Numbered from the stretch's first letter, positions 1 through 12,100 are shown. The stretch: 64,000 bases of DNA from Homalodisca vitripennis (GCF_021130785.1 NC_060213.1:70762001-70826000), one strand, 5' to 3'. Program-made: numbers and translations. The notes: generated from the sequence alone by a model not told the origin.

Positions 1-1380
1 TAGTATATACAAAATAAATATGCTTTTATTTTTTAAGTTATATGATTGAAATTTGCTAGTATGTTCAAACAGATAAGGTAACATTAATGTATCGTTTATT
101 TAAATTAAATTTATACGAAAGAATTCCTTAAGAAAAATTAATATTGTAATATTTTAATACTATAGAAAACTAAAGACTTGTACACTGAGCGTGCAATAAT
201 AAGGATTATAATATTGGTTTGATAATAAATAAATAATCATTTAAAAATTGTGAATTTATTTCTAACTTGAAGGTGTAGTGCAAATGGTATTCAATGGTTC
301 TGTTAACCGTTACTGCTGGATTTATTTGTCCAGCATAGAGCTGTTCCTCAGTCAGCATACGTGATTAAGTTTCTCTTCTAAAAATAACATTGCAATTATG
401 ATACAGTATATTTATATCATGATCAACTTCAGCAATATATCCAGTTACTAAAATGCCGCCAGAAATTTCTACTCATCACGTCACATCATGGTTATAAGTT
501 TGAGTTCAGATCCCATCAAATTGCCATCATTTTCAGAAAAAGCTAAAAACTCACAACAACGCATCTGGACAAATTGAAAATGTATGAAATGTCCTTATTA
601 GTCTTACAAATCGAAAATAAAACAACAAAAACTTACAAAACGCAAAAAACTAGAAAATAATAGAGTTTTTATTCTAAACTCAAGATTAATCTTTACCATT
701 TGCTTTTTGTAAAAGTCCTTACTTCACTATCACGGTGTAGTAGCAATTAATTATACTGCACTGATGTTGATTTGTAGTAGTTAAATAAACACTAATAGAG
801 GCCAATATGTATCTTATTAAAGCTACGAGGCGTAGTGTATGAAACAGCTGCTAGGTGCGTTATAACAGAGGCGAGGAAATAGAATGCAAAGTGGAATAGC
901 CCTTGTTAACACGGGTGTGGCAGTTTAGGGCTAAACCTGTCGATGCTTCTGTATATTATAAAACTTCTATCCATTGTACATATAATTGATAGATACTATT
1001 GCACGTTTCTATCAAGCTAACTAGACAATTAGTCTTTAACCCACTTACAGTATTTCATACTTCATACTAATGTACTGTACACTAAAAACTCTATCCTATA
1101 TTAAGTTTATTGCACAGTAGTTGAATTTTTTAGTAAAAAACTTAGTTATAACTAAGTATTAATGCTTTATCTCTAACACGGTTTAATCGTCGCTTTAAAA
1201 TTATAGGGGCAGAGCAATAGTAATAGAAAAGCATTTTGTGGAGCATTACGAATATTCGTAACAATAGCCTGTTGCCTTTTGAATAAATTTCAGAGCCACT
1301 CACATGGAGGCACAGTGACTCCACTAAGCTAGTGAAACTTTTTTTGTTCTCTTAGGAAAAGAAGCTTTTAAATGGCACTT
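1..1380. other. AT-rich non-coding stretch, nothing recognised
   Basis: I see no coding frame with a recognisable domain, no RNA gene and no clear repeat. The only open frame of about 60 codons, near 1142-1324 on the minus strand, has no family resemblance I can name. Confidence 0.5.
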
Positions 1381-1399
1381 AGTCCTATAAAAACATTTA

Positions 1400-1850
1400 C
1401 GCTACTTCCGAAGTGAATGGATATTCAGGATGGGTGGGGTTAGGGAGTAGGGCCGCCTCCTATCGAGATCCATGAGGAGGAATTAGGGCACTAAATCTCA
1501 AAGTCGTGTCTCCCGGGAAAAAGAGAATGCCAGCTCTGAACCAGCCTTTCCAGTAAAAGTAGGCAGGGGGTGGCACACCCTTCCTGAGGCTAGCAAGAAT
1601 CTCGGGGATTAGGGAACAAACCGCACCAATCCAATAATCATCTCCTGCAGTAGATTAGACCTATCGAATTGACCTTGAACCCCCGAATCTCCACATTATC
1701 GGTTAGTGATGTGCTGCTCCTGGACATCCATAAGATTGCCCAGAATTAAGTGATCCATTGGTTTTTGTTTTGCCCAGTGGTAGGTACTGGAAGTTATAAA
1801 CCAGCCAGAAGTGACCCCACTGGGTTAAAACACATTAGTGACATAAACTT
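1400..1850. repeat. GC-rich unclassified island, possible old repeat
   Basis: About 450 bp are clearly richer in G and C than the AT-rich DNA on both sides, with runs such as gggtggggttagggagtagg and gcagggggtggcacaccc. There is no long open frame on either strand and no obvious terminal inverted repeat. The sharp change in composition suggests inserted material, for example the 3' part of a retroelement or a decayed gene fragment. I recognise no protein motif. It could be tested by counting copies in the genome. Confidence 0.35.
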
Positions 1851-2070
1851 TAAGAATGTTAAATTTAGAAATATCACTACAAGATATTTTGTGCAGGTAT
1901 ATTTAATTTATGAGAGTTAAGTAATCATAAAAAACGGTTAAAAAGGTTGATTTAAAAGAGACCTTATTCTAGAGTTTAGTCAGTAACATTTTGGGTATAC
2001 AATTACAGGATGTAAGCACATTTTGTTAAATACTTAAATAATGGTTACTTTTTCAAGGAGCTCGTGCGCT

Positions 2071-2190
2071 TAGTGCAGTCATTCAAGCATTATTGGTCCG
2101 AATTTTTTTACTGTGAACCGAATTGCATACAATTTTGGAATTAGGTCCATCTTAACCTTAAATTCAAAAGTGAAAATGATTTGAACTCCG
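2071..2190 (+). repeat. Left terminal inverted repeat of the 1.99-kb element
   Basis: Matches the reverse complement of about 3935-4057 with scattered substitutions. Shared landmarks are agtgcagtcatt, the run of seven T followed by actgtgaaccga, and aaaagtgaaaatgat. Confidence 0.6.
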
Positions 2191-3507
2191 CAACCACCCT
2201 GGGGGTGGTTGCCACCCCTTCTCGGGGGTGAATTGTTTTTTCTTCTAAATAACCTCGGATATCGATAGAAGGGCTAATTTTAAGCAATAAATCATCTATA
2301 AAGTTTTTCGAAAAATCCAATAATTTTCAAGTTATTGGCAATTTAAAATTCGCATTTTTTTCACGTTTTTTATCGGTTTTTTGCAAAGATCTCCAAAAAT
2401 ATACGTTTTATCGAAAATATTATAATTAACAAAATTGTGTCAGGTAAATAAATAAACAATTTGGTTTTTTATAAAGTATTCTAAGTGCAATATTGAGCTA
2501 TATATTAAAGATCAAAGCAGTTTTTTATTGTGTCTGAAATTTAATCGATGTGGTCAATGCCATCTAGCGGCGAGCAGATGCATTTTAGCCATTCTAATAA
2601 AAAAGGGTTTTGTAGTGCTTGAAATAAGCTTCAAAATGAGCACTATTAAAAGTCTTTTTGCACGTAAAATAAGTGAGCTGTATTGCAAATAAGAGGAGCA
2701 TCTATTGTTTTTTTCTTTTAAATCAATGGGTTTCATAAGTGCCATTTCCACCAAAATTAAAACTAATCGTATTCCGCCTAGAACTAACTTTATTATGAAG
2801 AGTTTGATAGATTTTATCAGTTTGGGTGCTTCAGGATACATATTTTTCAAAAAAGTCACAATTAAAAATAGTTCAATTTTAAAAAAAAAACCATCTTTTT
2901 TCATAATATCTCCAAAATGACGACATATACGTATAAAAGTGTAAGAATGAAAAATTTAGGTATTTTTCTGACAAACAATTTGGGTTTTTTGTTTTTTATG
3001 TCAAACAAAAATTTACGGAGATATGATTGTTTAAAGAGCGCGTGGCAGCGCAATCACAGCCTCTCTTAAGCCCTTTAACCCTTCACCGTTTGAGAAAAAT
3101 ATTTTTTACTATATATTTCAATGAAAGATGTTGTAGCTCTCTTAATTACCTTTACAATGCTTTTTATAAATTGTGATAGCATGAAAATTGAAGGAGTTAT
3201 GGTCCAAAAACTTATATTTTTTTCTACTTAGTAACTGAAAATTTCGGAGTGTGAATATCTGGAGCAATGTGAAAGTACGCAGTATAATAGAGATCCAAAA
3301 CTATTGTAATGTGTACATATATACATAATATGGCTCATATATTTTTGAAACGTAGGCATGAATACATACCAACGTTCTTATATGTATATATAACACATTT
3401 AAGTGAATTTTATATAATTTGTAAATAATTTATTCAATAAATGGTAATTTTTACTCTAAATTAAATTATTTTTAAATATATAATCATATATATTTATTGT
3501 TTTAATT

Positions 3508-3930
3508 TAGGGGTAGTTTTAAGGGTAGAAAAGCTTAAGAATATGATAATCATTTTCGAGAGTGTGGAATAATATTTAAATCCTTTTTTTTAATTTATTT
3601 AATTTTTTATCAAGGGGTAGTTTTCAAGGGTTGAAAGGGGGTTAAAAATTTGATAATTATTATAGAGAATATAAAATATTACTTACTCTATACTTACATC
3701 TTTTTATGTCATACCAAAGTATTTTTTTGTGATTACTTCAATTTAGGGGTTGTTTGCAAGGGTTGTAAGATTTTCAAGGGGTTGAAAATGATTTTAATAT
3801 GAGGTAATTGTGTTAGAAAACACTTTACAATTTCACCACTTACTATTATACATGTTTTCTAGCGATAAAATGGCTCAATTTCAATTTTCCCATTAAGGGG
3901 TTGTTTACACCCCTTAAAAATAATAGGCGG
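3508..3930 (+). repeat. Three to four diverged internal tandem units
   Basis: A motif of the form AGGGGT(A/T)GTTTxxAAGGGTxGxAA recurs at about 3510, 3613 and 3745, with a partial copy at 3896. The first three copies are followed by a similar tail (gataatcatt, gataattatt, gaggtaattg). Spacing is about 103, 132 and 151 bp, so these look like old, diverged tandem units inside the element. Confidence 0.45.
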
Positions 3931-3934
3931 AGTT

Positions 3935-4057
3935 CAGATCATTTTCACTTTTGAAGTTAAGGGTAAGATGAGCCTAATTCCAAAATTTCATGCAAATCGG
4001 TTCACAGTAAAAAAATTCGGAGGTAAGACCGTATTTTTCACTTCAATGACTGCACTA
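3935..4057 (-). repeat. Right terminal inverted repeat of the 1.99-kb element
   Basis: Inverse of the left end. It contains atcattttcacttttgaag, cggttcacagtaaaaaa and ends caatgactgcacta. Confidence 0.6.
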
Positions 4058-4962
4058 GCTTAAGATTTAGAAAATCCAAAGATTTAGTTAAATGGTTTAT
4101 TTTTAGACATAAATGATCATTTCTCAAAGTATTGTTAAGATAGTTGAATATGAGGTATCTGTAATGTTTTACATTTAATTCATTAATTCAATTATTATTT
4201 CGCATCTTTATGCACTCTTAGTATCAAATAACATGCACAATTTTCTTAGTACACTAAATTTGTTAATATCACCAAGGAAACCACTGTTGTAACTATCTTC
4301 GGACTGAAAACAATGAATAAGTCGGAGGTGTAGATTTTGGGAATTGAGGATCATCAGGAAAGATTTAGATATGATGCCCAGTACCTAATAAAAATGGGTT
4401 TTACCAGCAGTGTCATTGGTGTGTGATGTGTTTTACAAGCGCTATACTTCACTAATAACATATTGTTTTGTGAACATAGCAGTGAACAGCTTGTTCACCG
4501 AGGTAACATGTATTCCCGACATGTTATTTTAGTTTACTGGTTTAACCTGGTTTCACCAGACAGAGAAAATGAAATACTCGCGTATACGGTATTATACTTT
4601 TTATACAGTTAATTTTAATTCTGTTGAAAGTCAGAGTTCCCACAGAATAAAGAAAATTATATGTATTGTAAGCCTTCTTCTCCAAGCTATCCTTTATTGA
4701 ATAAAACAAATTTAAATCTTTATATGTAATAAAATGTTAGGTAAATATGAATCTATACAGGAATTTTATTATAGAAAGTTAAATTAGGTTATAATTAAAA
4801 CATAATATTTAAAAAGATACAATTTTAAAATACGTACAGGAATAATATTATAACCGTTTAATGTTTTCTATATGGTAAAAACGTTAGGTTTTTACAGTTG
4901 TAATAAAATAAACAACCAAACCGTTTTAATATTACCTTAAACTTCTGTCATCATTTAAGAAC
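4058..4962. other. AT-rich non-coding stretch with two small hairpins
   Basis: No gene seen. Two short inverted repeats sit close together near 4480-4530: gtgaaca/tgttcac and taacatgt/acatgtta. They are too short to name a function. Confidence 0.45.
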
Positions 4963-4971
4963 ATTTAAGTA
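4963..4971 (+). repeat. Candidate 9-bp target-site duplication, left of LINE
   Basis: The sequence atttaagta at 4963-4971 recurs at 7354-7362 directly after the LINE 3' tail. This fits a target-site duplication made by target-primed reverse transcription. The AT-rich context makes chance possible. Confidence 0.5.
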
Positions 4972-7353
4972 TCACTGGTAAAAATAATAAAAAAGGAGTA
5001 CATAAAATTGAGCTGGATAATGGTGATGTGATAGACGAACCGTATATTGTCGCGCGGGAGATAAACAAATACCTTATCTCGGTTCAGTCAGTCAACCGAG
5101 TGCCGCGTCAAGGTCAGAGTCAGGTACGCGCGCATAATACCACCAGCTGCCCGTCATCTAATTTAGTTGTTACTGTCCCCAGTTCATTCTTTGTTTTGCC
5201 GGTCACTGAAGGCGAACTGCTTGAAACTATTAAGCAACTAAAAAATAAACGTTATAGCGGATTTGATTCTTTCACAGTTACTTTAATCAAGGAAATCTCT
5301 ACTCTTATAGCTCCTGTTTTAACCTATATTATTAATTTAAGTTTTACTAATGGCATTTTTCCAGAAAAGCTAAAACTAAGTTCTATTATACCCATTTACA
5401 AAAGTAAAAGCTGTATAAAATTAGAAAATATAAGACCTATTAGTTTATTATCAGTATCCTCGTAAATCCTTGAAAAGTTAATGAACAAAAGACTTTTAAG
5501 CTATCTAGAAAAGAATTACTTTTTTAATGAGAGTCAATTTGGCTTTAGAAAGAATAGGTCAACTGAGAAAGCTATAACAAGGATGACAAATTGTATTTTT
5601 GAGAGTGTTAATGAAAACCGGAAAACTGTGGGCTTGTTCATTGATTTCAAGAAAGCTTTCGATCTAGTTAATCATACCATTTTACTACAGAAACTAGAAA
5701 ATGTGGGAGTGAGAGGGGTGACTCTTGACTGGTTCAAGAGTTTTCTATTAAATAGAATCCAACAAGTGCGGATAAAAGATACAACCAGCCCCCCTCTGAC
5801 CGTTGAGTCAGGTGTACCCCAGGGATCCGTTTTAGCAGCAACATTATTTTTAGTTTTTATAAATGAATTATTGTAAACCCCGTTTTATGGTCAGATAACT
5901 GCTTTTGCAGACGATGTAGCTTTTCTATATTCTCCAAAAAACTATGCAATATTACACGAAAAGATAAGCAGTGATTTAAATTACTTACAAATTTGGTGCT
6001 GTCGGAATGACATGCAGGTAAATGTATCAAAAACTAAATATATAATCTTTGGATTTAAAGACTTCGAATTAGAAAGGCCCTTAAAATACCACAATATGAA
6101 TTGTAACGTAAATTCATGTAACTGTCAGTGTATAGAAAGAGTAAATAGTTACAAATACCTTGGAGTAGTAATAGGTAGTAAATTAACATGGGGGGATCAT
6201 ATTACCGCCTTACATAATAAGTTAAGATCATCAATTAGAACTTTTTATTTTCTAAAAAGTTATTGCGATACAGATCTTATGCGTATTTTATATTTTGCCC
6301 TAATCCAATCTAGATTACAGTACTCAATTAGTTTCTGGGGAAGTACGTATAAATTTTTGATAAATAAGATAAAAGTAACACAAAATTATTTCATCCGTAT
6401 TATATTAAGTAGAAGCAAAAGAAATAGCGTATTTCCACTATATGTGCAGTTGAAAATCTTGCCTATAGAACATCTATACGTATACAAAGTTTTGAGAATA
6501 TTTTATACTAGAATCGGAAATTTAGGTACAAGTGGTTTGACGTATAAAACTAGAATTAGTGAAAGTAGAATCTTCAGGTTACCTAAAGTTAACAAAGAAC
6601 TCTATAGACAGTCCATTCAATACGTAGGCCCAAAATTATTTAATCAAATGACTGATTAAACCAAATCGAGTAATAACTTGAAACAATTCTGCTCCTTACT
6701 AAAATCCTGGCTATTTACAAAACCTGATATTTCTTTTTTAACTAGTGTATTAATTTAAGTTTTATGCAACCACATATTAAATTGTTTACATCATTATTAC
6801 ATAATTTTTAACCTGATTGTGTAAAACTATCGTAATAATAGTAGTGTGTACGTGTGAATGTATGTTTTGGAGTGTGGATGTTCTATCGTGTGCATGTAAG
6901 TGTACGTATGTGATTTTCCTGATATTTTTATGTAATTTTATGTAATAAATTAATTTAATTTTCCATTATTTCAATATATTTATTTATACATTTTTTGTAA
7001 ATTTTTTTATGATTTTAGTACATAAGATTGTATATTTTTATTTTTTCAAAACATTTTTTGTTACTCTTTACATTGTCTATTTAGTGTCTAATTAGTTATT
7101 AGTCACTCTGTATTATATAATAGTCGGCTATATGTATTTATTTTGGTTGTGGTTTTTTTGTAGTCTTGTGCAGACGTCGCAGAAAGCAGTCTGTTGACCT
7201 TTTAGTTTTTTATGTGAGAGCAAGCTACAAACTGTTAATTTGTGTATTGTGTATCTGTTACACTGACCAGCTACTTGTTTTTGGTCAGTGACTTCCTAAG
7301 TTTTTCATTTATTTCTAAACATGAATGTAAATGTTGGAAATAAATATTTATTT
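4972..7353 (+). mobile_element. 5'-truncated LINE (Jockey/CR1-like non-LTR retrotransposon)
   Basis: The insertion starts inside the coding region, just upstream of the reverse transcriptase domain, and ends about 600 bp after the last stop in an AAATAAATATTTATTTATT tail. Identical 9-bp sequences flank it. There is no LTR, no ORF1 and no apurinic endonuclease domain, so it is a 5'-truncated copy, the usual fate of LINE insertions. The 3' untranslated region is AT-rich with a GT-rich stretch around 6840-6910. Family placement rests on the RT motifs and the A/T-rich simple tail. Confidence 0.85.
4974..6758 (+). pseudogene. LINE ORF2 reverse transcriptase, interrupted by three stops
   Basis: One continuous frame encodes most of a non-LTR reverse transcriptase. 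Motifs in order are the fingers region (SIIPIYKSK, NIRPISLLS), the QFGFRKNRSTE motif near 5539, the first catalytic motif LFIDFKKAFD near 5635, SGVPQGSVL near 5810, and the catalytic AFADD box near 5903, followed by the thumb (NVSKTKYIIFG, YLGVVIG). The frame is cut by TAA codons at 5463, 5874 and 6657, yet the protein continues in the same frame after each, ending at TAA 6756-6758 after a tail that fits the family (LKQFCSLLKSW). No frameshift is needed anywhere. Reverse transcriptase copies element RNA at a nicked target. The copy is inactive because it is 5'-truncated and has three nonsense codons. The N-terminal endonuclease is missing. Confidence 0.85.
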
Positions 7354-7362
7354 ATTTAAGTA
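7354..7362 (+). repeat. Candidate 9-bp target-site duplication, right of LINE
   Basis: Second copy of atttaagta, immediately after the LINE tail; see 4963-4971. Confidence 0.5.
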
Positions 7363-7487
7363 GCCTAATTCCAATTTAAAAATATAAGGTAGCCTAAAAG
7401 TCCCTTTAATTAACACTAAAGTACGGTACACACTATCATTAACACGGCCGCAGCAAATATTGGAATGTGAGAAGTAAGGTGAATAAG

Positions 7488-7489
<2 letters not shown>

Positions 7490-7533
<44 letters not shown>
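7490..7533. repeat. TA microsatellite
   Basis: About 22 uninterrupted TA units, directly abutting the left end of the MITE-like element. Confidence 0.95.
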
Positions 7534-7534
<1 letters not shown>

Positions 7535-7535
<1 letters not shown>

Positions 7536-8148
7536 AGGGTGTAACAAAAAGCACAAGATGTGAGCGCCAAACATGTCATAGTTGAGAGTTATCAGTTTGT
7601 TGCTCCTAGCGTCTACAAGAGTATAAAGATACTCTTTTATACTTTTTTTCGTTAAAGAAGTAATCGAGCTGGCTTATACATTGACGGATTTCACTGAATT
7701 AAGTACCGTTGGAATTGCAATAACATTGTCCAAATGGATGGTACTTTGTATCTTTGTCATAAGTAATGTAATATAGCTGATGCCTATTAGATTACAAAAT
7801 GATTGCTGCTTCTGGCTTGTGCAAGCGTACCTTCAAAATAGCTGTACTCGCTTATGCCTTGGCAAATTTCGTTGAAACTTGTACCGTTGTAAATAAAATA
7901 AAATTTTTCAAGTCTAGTACATGTTTTATAACTAAACAGGTTTCTTTTTGTTTGATTAAAAAATTTCCACAGACGCTATTTTGTTAATATTACAGAAAAT
8001 TAAACAATAATTTTATTTTCCTCTTACCTATTAAAACCTGTGTGCCAAATTTGGCTTCTTCAGCTTTAAGTTTTTCTTCATTTTCAGCTTAGAATCATGC
8101 ATAAAATCTGATAGTGCATAGGCAGTCCAACCCTTGTGTTACACCCTG
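7535..8148. mobile_element. 614-bp MITE-like element with CAGGGTGTAACA ends
   Basis: The left end cagggtgtaacaaaaag is matched by the inverse tgttacaccctg at 8137-8148, followed by TA. On the left a TA lies one base outside the repeat. Short CAGGGTG termini with TA flanks are typical of Tc1/mariner-related non-autonomous elements and resemble the CAGGGTGATTC ends of the two transposase-bearing elements at the right of this window, though the interiors do not align by eye. Inside, two diverged copies of a segment ending gtaccgttg (about 7670-7712 and 7845-7892) suggest an internal duplication. The 62-codon open frame at 7799 shows no family. Confidence 0.55.
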
Positions 8149-8162
8149 TAAATATACATATA

Positions 8163-8166
8163 CAGG

Positions 8167-8244
<78 letters not shown>

Positions 8245-8251
8245 AGTGTGT
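8163..8251. repeat. GT microsatellite next to a solitary CAGGGTGT end
   Basis: About 40 GT units, broken by one missing G near 8206. The array begins directly after cagggtgtat at 8163, which mirrors the end of the neighbouring MITE-like element 14 bp away. The long threonine/histidine open frame on the minus strand is only the repeat. Confidence 0.9.
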
Positions 8252-8613
8252 AATATCTTTATAGAAAAATCTGCGTGGTAGGTAGAAGTGTAAGATGCCT
8301 ACTTTCACGTGGAGTTATTGTTATTTGCTTAATTTAAAAATATTTCGAATGTGATCGTTATGAATAAATACAAATATATGGGGTTTCTAGATTACTTTTG
8401 GAGTCAACAGAATATATATGGAAAATGTCTGTCTGAAATGGTCACCTATTCTTGTCAAAAGGTGTTGATAAATAGATTATGTAAATCCATAGAATGGAAA
8501 AGCCTACTTCGTCCAAAAATCAAAAAGCGCCTACATAAGGGTGTTTAAATTAACAGTCTAATAGATGTATGTTGTGGAATTTGAGTTTAATTTATTGTCC
8601 CGACAAAAACAAA

Positions 8614-8616
<3 letters not shown>

Positions 8617-8661
<45 letters not shown>
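8617..8661. repeat. AT microsatellite
   Basis: About 22 AT units after a run of A. Apparent tyrosine/isoleucine reading frames here are artefacts of the repeat. Confidence 0.95.
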
Positions 8662-8666
<5 letters not shown>

Positions 8667-8995
8667 CTCGATCTTCAACTACTTCTTTAAAAAAAGAGTC
8701 TACTCACGTCTCTTCCAATCTTTTTTTATAAAATTTTTCCAGTGCCATAGGTGAGCTTGCATTGACGTCACGATGAAGAAAATATACATAAATCCTAGGA
8801 CTAAGAACAGGAGTTTAGTGACAGTCACATTTTTGTTATGAAACATTAATAGTATGATTAAAATAGTAGTTATAATTAATAAACATATTTCCGTTATGTT
8901 ATAATACACTGTTAACTCAGAACAGTATCTTATATCTGACAGGCTCATTCAATAAATCACAGTCTTAGAAACTAAAATGGGATTTTCGCTACTTT

Positions 8996-9165
8996 AAAGG
9001 GGTGTAGCCCGGAGAGCTCAAATTTTCGAAATAAGAATAGGCATATATTCGTCCCAGGAGCCGTAAGAATGTCTATTTTAAATTTCAGTACAATCGGTTG
9101 AGTAGTTTACGCGTGAAGTTAATACAAACAGTTAAAGGCACTATCGCATTTGTAATATGTTTAGA
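8996..9165 (+). mobile_element. Probable 3'-end fossil of an RTE-like LINE or derived SINE
   Basis: The segment contains aatttcagtacaatcggttg, then gagtagtttacgcgtgaag and, after a spacer, tatcgcatttgtaatat. This order (text about a sequence-conserved AATCGGTTNAGTAGTTT block, then a CGCATTTNTAATAT tail) is, from memory, the common 3' end of RTE-like retroposons in insects. No coding sequence is present. It is identified by motif memory only. Confidence 0.45.
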
Positions 9166-9169
9166 ATTA

Positions 9170-12100
9170 AACATAACAGCAGTTGTTTATATCTGTTGAA
9201 CTAATTTTTCTCTACAAAAATATTACTGTTAATTATGTGTTGCTGTAGCTAATTATTTACTCTATTATATCTAGCATGCAATAACTTGAGAATTCGTTTA
9301 TGTAAATAAATTACGTATGTAATGGCATGCTACATATAGAAAGAGAAACCATGTGTTTAAACGACTAAAAGCTTGCAGTGCACAGGGAAAAGTAAAGGAG
9401 AAACTGAATACAAAGAGAATATATTTTAACACACTAGAGAGACAAAGGATTATTATGACTCCTGCAACAACTCGTGGTACTTGAGCACTAGAAGTTTTAA
9501 AAGAAAATATTTAAGACATTACTGAACTCTCTTTCTTAGTATTTGATGTATTGTTTCAGAAGTGCTACCAAACCGAAATCCAGTATAGTATTTTCGAAAT
9601 ATAAGGGATAGGCAAATAACATTTTCGACTCACATAGATTTTTATTGATAGGAATATAATATATTACTCTCGTTTTAGACACTATGCGTAGGCTATAATA
9701 TATAATAGAGTTACAATACACAAAATGTTGTGCTGCGTGACAGGTTAAGCATTGCCGGTTTTAAAAGAATGTTTTGTAATGACTTCTTATACTGGAGGAT
9801 GCGTATTTGGGACATCTCATCTCTCCTCTTCCGCACATCACTATCACTGTTTCAGTTGTCTTGAGAATTATTTAGAGTCAATACATTGACACTTATGTTT
9901 GTGAAATTGGATGCAGTTTTAATGGTTAACACGGCATTTCAAGTTATGTATTAGAAAGAGATGAAACTCGTATTAAATACGTAATTTTATAATTAGACAA
10001 TGAAAGAGCAGGAGATAATTTAGATTTTGATGAATAGTACATACGTGAGAAAATCTCCTCTTGCGCGCTTGGATGGGATAAAATTTGTAATTGGGAATCA
10101 CATGGAAAATAAATATATTTTAATAAAAACTTTACTTTTTTATAATGGTTATTTTAAATATAATAATGCATAAGCCATTGTGCAATAGCACGCAAATATA
10201 AAGTATTATTAAATAAAAGTTATTATTTAATAGCACAGACACAAACACTGCATGTGTTACGTAGTTGAAGTGACATAATGTTGTATGATAGCGCTTGTGT
10301 CTTATAAATAATATAAATTACTTTTACCCTCCTTTATAATTAATTTTTATGTCACCGTATGTCTCTTTTATATGTTTCCTGTTTGATCAAATTTAATTAT
10401 ATATTAATGCATATTTAAACATGAGCTTAAAGTACATAGTAATTATTATGTTTTATTGATCTGGTATTTTACTGTACAGATCCTTATTATACAGATTTGC
10501 ACCTAATTATTCTTCAGATATTTGTAAGACATTATTTTAATTACTGTCTAAGAAAGTACAGGAACAATTCTTTATGTGCTGACACATTAAATGCTGACCA
10601 ATGTTAGTCTACTGATGATTTGATCAATGATTTATTGAACAACTATTTTTTCTTACAATAAAAAACTTCAAATTTCATGAAATCATTTGAATCCTTTGAA
10701 ATTGTTTTAATAAACAATAAAACTCGTAAACGGGTCTTTAGAACAGAACATCATATGATTACCTTTTCAGTTGCATATAGCACTAATGGAATTAGTATTT
10801 TCAAGGGTCATTTATTTATATGAATATATAACTATTAAACCAATACTCATTTTTTTATTTTGTGCAAAACTTTTTTCCTAGACAAGTAAACTGTCATATA
10901 TATATAATACATATATACACACATATTTTATATATAAGTGGAATGTCTTGCATGTAAAGAAAATGGCGTCTTTCTAGAATACAGGTGTATTTTTTTTAAT
11001 TCAAGGTATCGTGTGGACAAATAGAGAGCTTGAAAAATAAGTGTTTCTGAAACGAAACTTAATATTAGAAAATGAATAGTATGACGTAAACAGCAATAAA
11101 ACAATACCAAAGGAAAGAATTGTGATTCTTAGTAGATACAGATTTTATAAAATTATGTGAACTACTACATATCTCTTGTATTTCCATACATGTTTTCCAA
11201 GAGATATTCACACACAATTGAAGCACTTCCAGAGCAAACAGAAAATATTGCTGTCGCAATAAAAATGAAATATTAGCCAGACAAAAGCCCTGAAACGCAG
11301 TATTTCACTGTCAAAGAGTTTCCGCCAATAACGCTCCTTTGATGACGTCATAAGCAGACTGTATATCGTAACTCGTAAATTCCTCATCCGTCACTTTTAT
11401 AGAAAATATACCTATTTTTGACAGGTTAATATTAGTGAGAATAAAGTAATAAATTACTACCAAATGTTATACGCTATATTCTTTTTCCTGCATTTCGATA
11501 TTCACATGCTCTGTAGTTTTGAATATTTATAACATTTTTCGTTTCAAACACTTTGCTATAATAAATATTTTTTGATTTGCACACCTGGAATAATTTTAAA
11601 GAATATCTCATACCCTATAATAATTTTTGAGGTATAACAAGACAACCTTTTAGTTTTTTTAGTGTGCTAACACAAAAATCTCCCATAGTGCATAAAATAT
11701 AAAATATTAGTGTAAAGTTTTATTGGGAAATGTTAGATCTACTTAAACTTATATTGCTAGTAAATATAATGTATTAAAACTTGTTATCGCCATAGTTTAA
11801 AAAAGGATTGGGAAACGGATAACTAAACCATTGGACTACTACAAAGAGGTAATCAAATTCTGTATGTTATACCCTAGGACTTAAAACTTTATTGTTATGA
11901 AATGGAATTTTTATTTAACACTATAAAAAACATTTTCTTGTACTGTTACGTTTTGGTTTCTAGAAGAATCGACTCTAGAATTTTTCCACGACTTTAGAAT
12001 AAAATATATAAAATGTATAAAATAAATGCAGAAATTGTGATTCAACCTCGATATCAATAATACATCGAGGCAAATTTTTATAAGGTTAAATTTAATATCC

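Larger units (their letters stand above)
2071..4057. mobile_element. 1.99-kb non-autonomous DNA element with long imperfect TIRs
   Basis: The left end reads tagtgcagtcattcaag and the right end is its inverse, gactgcacta preceded by cttcaat. The inverted similarity runs inward for roughly 120-150 bp, with many shared blocks such as ttttttactgtgaaccga and tttggaattagg. The short flanks allow more than one target duplication (TA, or GCT on both sides), so the superfamily is not settled. The interior is AT-rich and codes for nothing I recognise; the overlapping open frames at 2554-2920 on both strands look like chance. A GC-rich hairpin at 2192-2210 (aaccaccc / gggtggtt) lies just inside the left repeat. 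On the right side G-rich blocks recur at about 3510, 3613, 3745 and 3896. Confidence 0.6.

Noticed and set aside
2554..2920. Overlapping 116- and 71-codon frames inside the 1.99-kb element
   Set aside because: Low-complexity hydrophobic/basic composition, overlapping on opposite strands, no motif; likely chance.
4974..6758. Reassigned stop codon (TAA read as Gln) to explain the three in-frame stops of the LINE
   Set aside because: The other elements use normal stops and one of the three stops is better explained from Lys; a dead, truncated LINE copy explains the stops simply.
8084..8308. 74-codon minus-strand frame rich in Thr/His
   Set aside because: Translation of the GT array plus short flanks.
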